From: Mercurialis annua
Taxonomy: Eukaryota > Streptophyta > Magnoliopsida > Malpighiales > Euphorbiaceae
DNA length: 64,000 bases
Assembly (NCBI RefSeq): GCF_937616625.2
Contig: NC_065571.1
Coordinates: 19,529,701-19,593,700, forward strand
Direction of reading: 5' to 3'
Shown here: piece after piece, positions 58,787 through 64,000 of the stretch
How the letters are laid out: each line of letters begins with the position of its first letter
Numbering within the stretch: the first letter of the stretch is position 1
Made by a program: the position numbers and the translations under genes
Notes under the pieces: model-generated
Database searches by the model: none
The model's input: only the letters and a program-made list of their open reading frames with translations
Told to the model about the DNA's origin: nothing

Positions 58787-61688
58787 TGTAATACCCCGTA
58801 AATTCTCTTTTTTTTTAAATTTATTTTATGAGCTTCCGGTATTAAATTCAGGTCGCTTGTGGAATCATGAGACGATTTAACGGTTTGAATAATTTTAGTT
58901 TGGTTAAGGTTCGATTCGTATTAGATTTGTATTATTAATAAGGCCAATAAATTGTTATTTATGCTATTTTTTTTGTTTGGCTCATTCATTGTTAAAGGCC
59001 CAACTTTCATGCAGCCCGCCCATTCACGCACAATTCTTATAATTTGTTTTTATTTAGCTTGAGTAAGCAGGGTTTACTCTAAAACTGAAAGAATCACGTA
59101 AATTATTTCCTTTTTTCATTCTTTTTAAATTTGTTTTAAATCCTAATTTCACTAGAAAACCCTGGCCGTCTCTAAGCCCTAGAAAAACACAAAAAAAATT
59201 ATGTCTTAATCCTCTCTATTTCTGCTGGAAATCGGTAAGCTTTCATCGCCTATTTTTAGTTTTACTTTCAAATCGGAATCTTCGTTCTTAATCGATATCT
59301 CTTTCATTTTAGCACCAAATCGAGATCCGTTTGTTTGATGGCGTAGTAACTCAGTGCTCTTTGATTCTACGTTTGAAATTTATTTATTTTGGTACGTTAT
59401 TCTCTCCGTTATACGCACCGTCATTTGAATGTTTATGTGCCTATTGTTTCTTGTCTTTTTCTGCCGATGGTTTCTAATTGATAGGGCTACTTTTATAAAT
59501 CTTTGATTCATTTTCTTGAGCTTGAATGTTAGTTTTCTGGGTTGCTTTGTTTACTTGAGTTCATAATTTGTTTCTTTGGTCATGATTTGTTGCGTGAAAC
59601 TTCTGCTTGTTGTTTAAGCCATGACAATTTGAGTTTTGCTATATATTTGTTCATACTTGATTTGCTTCTTGGTTAAGAATTTCATTTGATTTCTCCTTTA
59701 TGAATTTTTGTGAAGGATGTGAATGTTATTGTAGTCCCTGGTCATGAATCATTGTTTTTCTTATTATTTGGTTTCATGCTCGGTGGCGGAAATGGTTGTT
59801 TCAGATAAAGTTCCTGGATGTTGACTTCACTCTTTATTTTTGTTTATTCAAAAGCAACAGGTTATTATTGTGAGACCAAATAATTGTTTGGTTTTTGTAA
59901 CTTGGATTCATTATATTATTTTGTTTTAATATGGGCTATTATTGCTTGGTTTTACTATGGCGGCAACTTGATTTTCAAATTCTTGGCCACTTGATTTTTC
60001 CTTACTATTGATTATTTATTCAAGTTTAATTTAAGGTTATTATTTTAGTTAAAAACTAATTTTAAAACCGGAATTTCAATTATCGTTTTAAATTTTGATA
60101 ATATTATTTAAATTTAAAAATAATATTTATTGGATTTCAATTGAATTGTGTTTGATATTTAAAATCAGGAAACATATTTATATTATAAATTTTAGTCGGA
60201 TAATTATTATTTTTGAGAATTATGGGCTCGGTGTGTCAATTTGGATAATTTACATTTTAGCTTTTAATTATTTTTCTTAACTTAGTTGACTAAGTAATTT
60301 GCCGGTAACTATTGGTTACTTGCGTTTTAAGCTATTGAGTTCCGTTTTAAATTTTGATTATTATTTTATCAAAGTTGTTTCTATAATTATAAACTATGGT
60401 TTATTATTGAATATAAATATATTTATTTTATCAAAGTTGTTTTTGGGAATTATAAACTCTGGTTATATTTTTGATAAAATATTTTAGGCCGGGTTAGACT
60501 TTGATCGCCCGACATGTGAGGTTAGCTTGGTAGTTATCGGTAACTCGGCTAACCCACTATTTGAGGAATTGATTTAAGTTATTATTTAAATATTATTTAA
60601 GTAATATTTCCGGATTGGATTTTAAAGCGGGAAACTCAATAGACTTTATTTATTGTGGACTTATTAATTATTGGGGTATTGAATTACTTGATGTTGTTCG
60701 TATTTTGACTCGGGTCATAATGTGTTTAATTGTCCATTCTGTTTTGGCTGTGCTTGTGCTTGACTTAGTATTGTGTTAGTCCTATGCGGTGTCTAGTACT
60801 CTCTAGAGTTAGGGGTTGATTTAAATATTGGTTTCTACTCTGTTCTTAGACTCGTCGATTACTGGTGTTTCAGAATCAAATCAGGTTTTATCGCTTGCCA
60901 GGTTTTCACGTGGATTAGCAAGCATTGAGTTTGTAGTGCTATTTACCGCTTTATTAAGTACCGCAATTTATTTTAGTATTATAAATGTTTTAGAATTGTT
61001 TTAAGCGATTATGGATCTGGATTGAAACGAGCTACTCGATAGGCTTGTATCGAGACTGCGTGCACCAGTAAGTACTTAGGGATCGGCAGACTAAGGTCTT
61101 GCTTACGCTGGTAATTTGACGAGGATTTGTTCCCGTCCACTTTGGATTTTTTAATTATGCTATGTCATACTTACGCTGGGATTTTTTAATTATATTAGTA
61201 TAAAAGGATTTGATTTAAGGGTTTTAAACTTAATAAATGTAAATAGTATTGCGAACTCATCTCAGTATATCTGACCCCGTTGTTTTCCCAAATTTTCAAG
61301 GTTTATGATTTGAAAGCTGGTGAACTCCGATTATTTGAATCCTCGGAGGTTTATTTTATTTTAATAAATTGTCAAACTGATTTTTATTCTTAGACCGCAG
61401 TAGTAAACTAGAAGTCTATATTATTTTAGTTTGTTTGTCGGATTAGTCTGACTAGCTTTATTTTATGCTTTGGTATTATTATTATTATTTAACTCTGGTT
61501 ATTCATTATTTAATGGAAGTATTTATACTTAAACTGTTAGTTTAAGTTGGAGTCTCGGTTGCCCCCGAGCATTGAATTTTCTGCAGGTCTACATGATTGG
61601 TTGTATTCCGCAAGGCTTGCTACGGGTTTTGGTACAACCATACCCATACCCTAGCGCCGGTCTCGATCTCTGAAATTGGGTCGTGACA
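58787..61688 (+). repeat. 3' LTR of a second copy of the Tekay-like family (2902 bp)
   Basis: Begins TGTAATACCCCG and ends GGGTCGTGACA. Homologous in reverse to 26303-29517; for example both carry GTTGCCCCCGAGCATTG near the end and ATTAGCAAGCA near the middle. It lacks the MITE. The rest of the element is absent and satellite B follows directly, so this is a remnant left by truncation. No target duplication with the left junction. Short open frames at 60095-60487 have no recognised product. Confidence 0.85.
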
Positions 61689-64000
61689 CGACAAATCCAA
61701 ACGCATCACCTTTTTAGCGATTTAAGCCAAACGTTTAAAACGTTACGAAACTAATCCAAATGTATAAAACATTACTAAACAAATCAAACGTTTCTCCTTC
61801 TTAGCGATTTAAGCCAAACATTTACAAATATTACGAAATAAATTGAAACGTTTCACCTTTTTAGTGATTTAAGACAAATGTTTAAAACGTTAGAAAACCA
61901 ATCCAAACGTTTAAAACGTTATGAAACAAATCCAAATGTTTCATCTGTTTAGCGATTTAAGCAAAACGTTTACAAACGTTGCCAAACAAATCCAAACATT
62001 TCACCTTATTAGCGATTTAAGCCAAACATTTACAAATGTTACAAAACAAATCCAAACGTTTCGCCTTTTTAGCGATTTAAGCCAAACGTTAAGAATTCGT
62101 TTATAAATGTTACGAAACAAATTCAAACGTTTCACCTTTTTAGCAATTTAAGCCAAACGTTTAAAATGTTACGAAACCAATTCAAACGTTTAAAACGTTA
62201 TGAAAAAAATCCAAACGTTTCACCTTTATAGCGAATTAAGCCAAACGTTTACAAATGTTACGAAACAAATCCAAACGTTTCACCTGTTTACCGATTTAAG
62301 CCAAGCGTTTAAAACATTAAGAAACCAATCAAAATGTTTAAAATGTTACGAAACAAATCCAAACATTTTGCCTTTTTAGAGATTTAAGCCAAACATTTAC
62401 AAACGTTACGAAACAAATCCAAATTTTCACCTTTTTAGCGATTTCAGCCAAACGTTTACAAACATTACGAAACAAATCCAAAATTTTCACCTTTTTAGTT
62501 ATTTAAGCAAACGTTTAAAACGTTACGAAACCAATCCAAACGTTTCAAATGTTATGAAACAAATCCAAACGTTTCTCCTTTTTAGTGATTTAAGGCAAAC
62601 GTTACGAAACAAATCCAAACATTTCACCTTTTTAGCAATTTAAGCCAAACGTTTACAAATGTTACAAAACAAATCCAAACGTTTCACCTTTTTAGTGATT
62701 TAAGACAAACGTTTACAAACGTTACGAAACAAATCCAAACATTTAAGCTTTTTAGCAATTTAAACCAAACGTTTACAAATGCTACGAAAAAAATCCAAAC
62801 GTTTCACCTTTTTAGCGATTTAAGCCAATGGTTTAAAACGTTGCAAAACAAATCCCAACGTTTCACCTTTTTTAGTGATTTAAGCCAAATGTTCAAAACT
62901 TTACAAAACAAATTCTAACGTTTCACCTTTTTAGCGATTTAAGCTAAACGTTTAAAATGTTACGAAATAAGTCCTAATATTTTACGTTTTTAGCAATTTA
63001 AGCCAAACGTTTAAAAAGTTTCGAAACAAATCCAAATGTTTCACCATTTTAGCAATTTAAGCCACACGTTTAAAACGTTACGAAACCAATCCAAAGGTTT
63101 AAAACGTTACGAAACAAATCCTAGTGTTTCACCTTTTTAGCGATTTAAGCAAAACGTTTAAAACGTTAGAAAACAAATCCTAAAGTTTAAAATTTTCAAC
63201 GATTCTAGCCAAAAGTTTAAATCGTTGCGAAACGAATCCAAACGTTTCGCCTTTTTCGCAATTTAAGCCAAACTTTTAAAACGTTACAAAACCAATCCAA
63301 ATGTTAAAAACGTTACTAAACGAATCCAAACGTTTCTCCTTTTCAGCGGTATAAGCTAAACATTTACAAATGTTACGAAACAATTCAAACGTTTCACCTT
63401 CTTAGTAATTTAAGAGAAACGTTTAAAGTGTTATGAAACCAATCCAAGCGTTTAAAATGATACGAAACAAATCCAAACGTTTCATCTTTTTAGCGATTTA
63501 AGTCAAACATTTACAAACATTATCAAACAAATCCAAACAGTACACCTTTTTAGCGATATAAGCCAAACGTTTAAAATGTTGCAAAACCAATTCAAACGTT
63601 TAAAACGTTACGAAAAAACTCCAAACGTTTCACCTTTATAGCGAAATAAGCCAAACGTTTACAAATGTTACGAAACAAATCCAAACATTTCACCTTTTTA
63701 CCGATTTAAGCCAAGCGTTTAAAACGTTATGAAACCAGTCAAAACGTTTAAAATGTTACAAAAAATCCAAACATTTTGCCTTTTTAGAGATTTAAGCCAA
63801 ACGTTTCCAAACGTTACGAAACAAATCCAAACTTTTCACCTTTTTAGCAATTTCAGCCAAACGTTTACAAACGTTATAGAACAAATCCAAACATTTCAAC
63901 TTTTTAGCGATTTAAGCCAAACATTTAAAACGTCATGAAACCAATCCAAACATTTAAAATGTTACAAATAAAATCCAAATGTTTCACCTTTTTAGTGATT
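61689..64000 (-). repeat. Satellite B, reverse orientation, right-hand segment
   Basis: The same units and orientation as 44391-58250, running off the right edge. The first unit starts mid-repeat (CGACAAATCC). Confidence 0.95.

Noticed and set aside
1..64000. tRNA, rRNA or host genes
   Set aside because: No cloverleaf, rRNA core words or host exons recognised; the only tRNA-like words are the two primer binding sites.

Overview
The window looks like constitutive heterochromatin (pericentromeric, centromeric or subtelomeric) of a flowering plant. It holds two unrelated satellite families and several layers of plant retrotransposons and DNA transposons. I see no host single-copy gene, rRNA gene, tRNA gene or CRISPR. 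The plant assignment rests on the element types: chromodomain Ty3/gypsy (Tekay/Del-like), a Tat-lineage Ty3/gypsy with a second RNase H and an antisense gene, a CACTA element with a TNP2 transposase piece, and a Stowaway-type MITE. The species cannot be told from this.

Layout. 1-10056: satellite A, a ~99-bp monomer organised in a ~1.9-kb higher-order repeat of about 19 monomers. 10057-13430: a decayed, end-truncated Tekay-like gag-pol that ends in a hairpin minisatellite and LTR-like debris; it sits exactly at the junction of the two satellites. 13431-17124: satellite B, built of ~30-bp blocks in 59/89-bp units, in one orientation. 17125-20864: an unidentified AT-rich non-coding block with a 160-bp direct duplication. 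From 20865 to the end: satellite B in the opposite orientation, interrupted by a CACTA derivative (21445-22737), a solo LTR with a perfect 5-bp target duplication (24454-25998), a large minus-strand Tekay-like element (26303-44390) and a composite Tekay 3' end plus LTR (58251-61688).

Nesting. The Tekay-like element (3' LTR 26303-29517, broken pol and gag, PBS, 60-bp stub of the 5' LTR at 44331-44390) carries a Stowaway-type MITE in its LTR. Its integrase is split by a complete Tat-lineage element at 29995-39577. That element has two 411-bp LTRs with 3 differences, TGATGG/CCATCA ends and a TTTCC target duplication. Order of events: satellite arrays first, then the Tekay element, then the Tat element. 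The MITE entered after this Tekay LTR separated from the copy at 58787.

The most interesting object is the Tat element. Its sense gag-pro-pol carries two introns of 65 and 67 nt, inside the second RNase H and the integrase; removing them restores the conserved reading frame exactly. On the other strand, between the pol end and the 3' LTR, lies a three-exon gene (655 codons, introns of 67 and 82 nt, its own TATA and G-box candidates) that is fully open, while the sense polyprotein has three frameshifts and one nonsense codon. All coordinates were read by eye; domain edges are good to about 30 bp, while LTR, TSD and splice boundaries were counted base by base.
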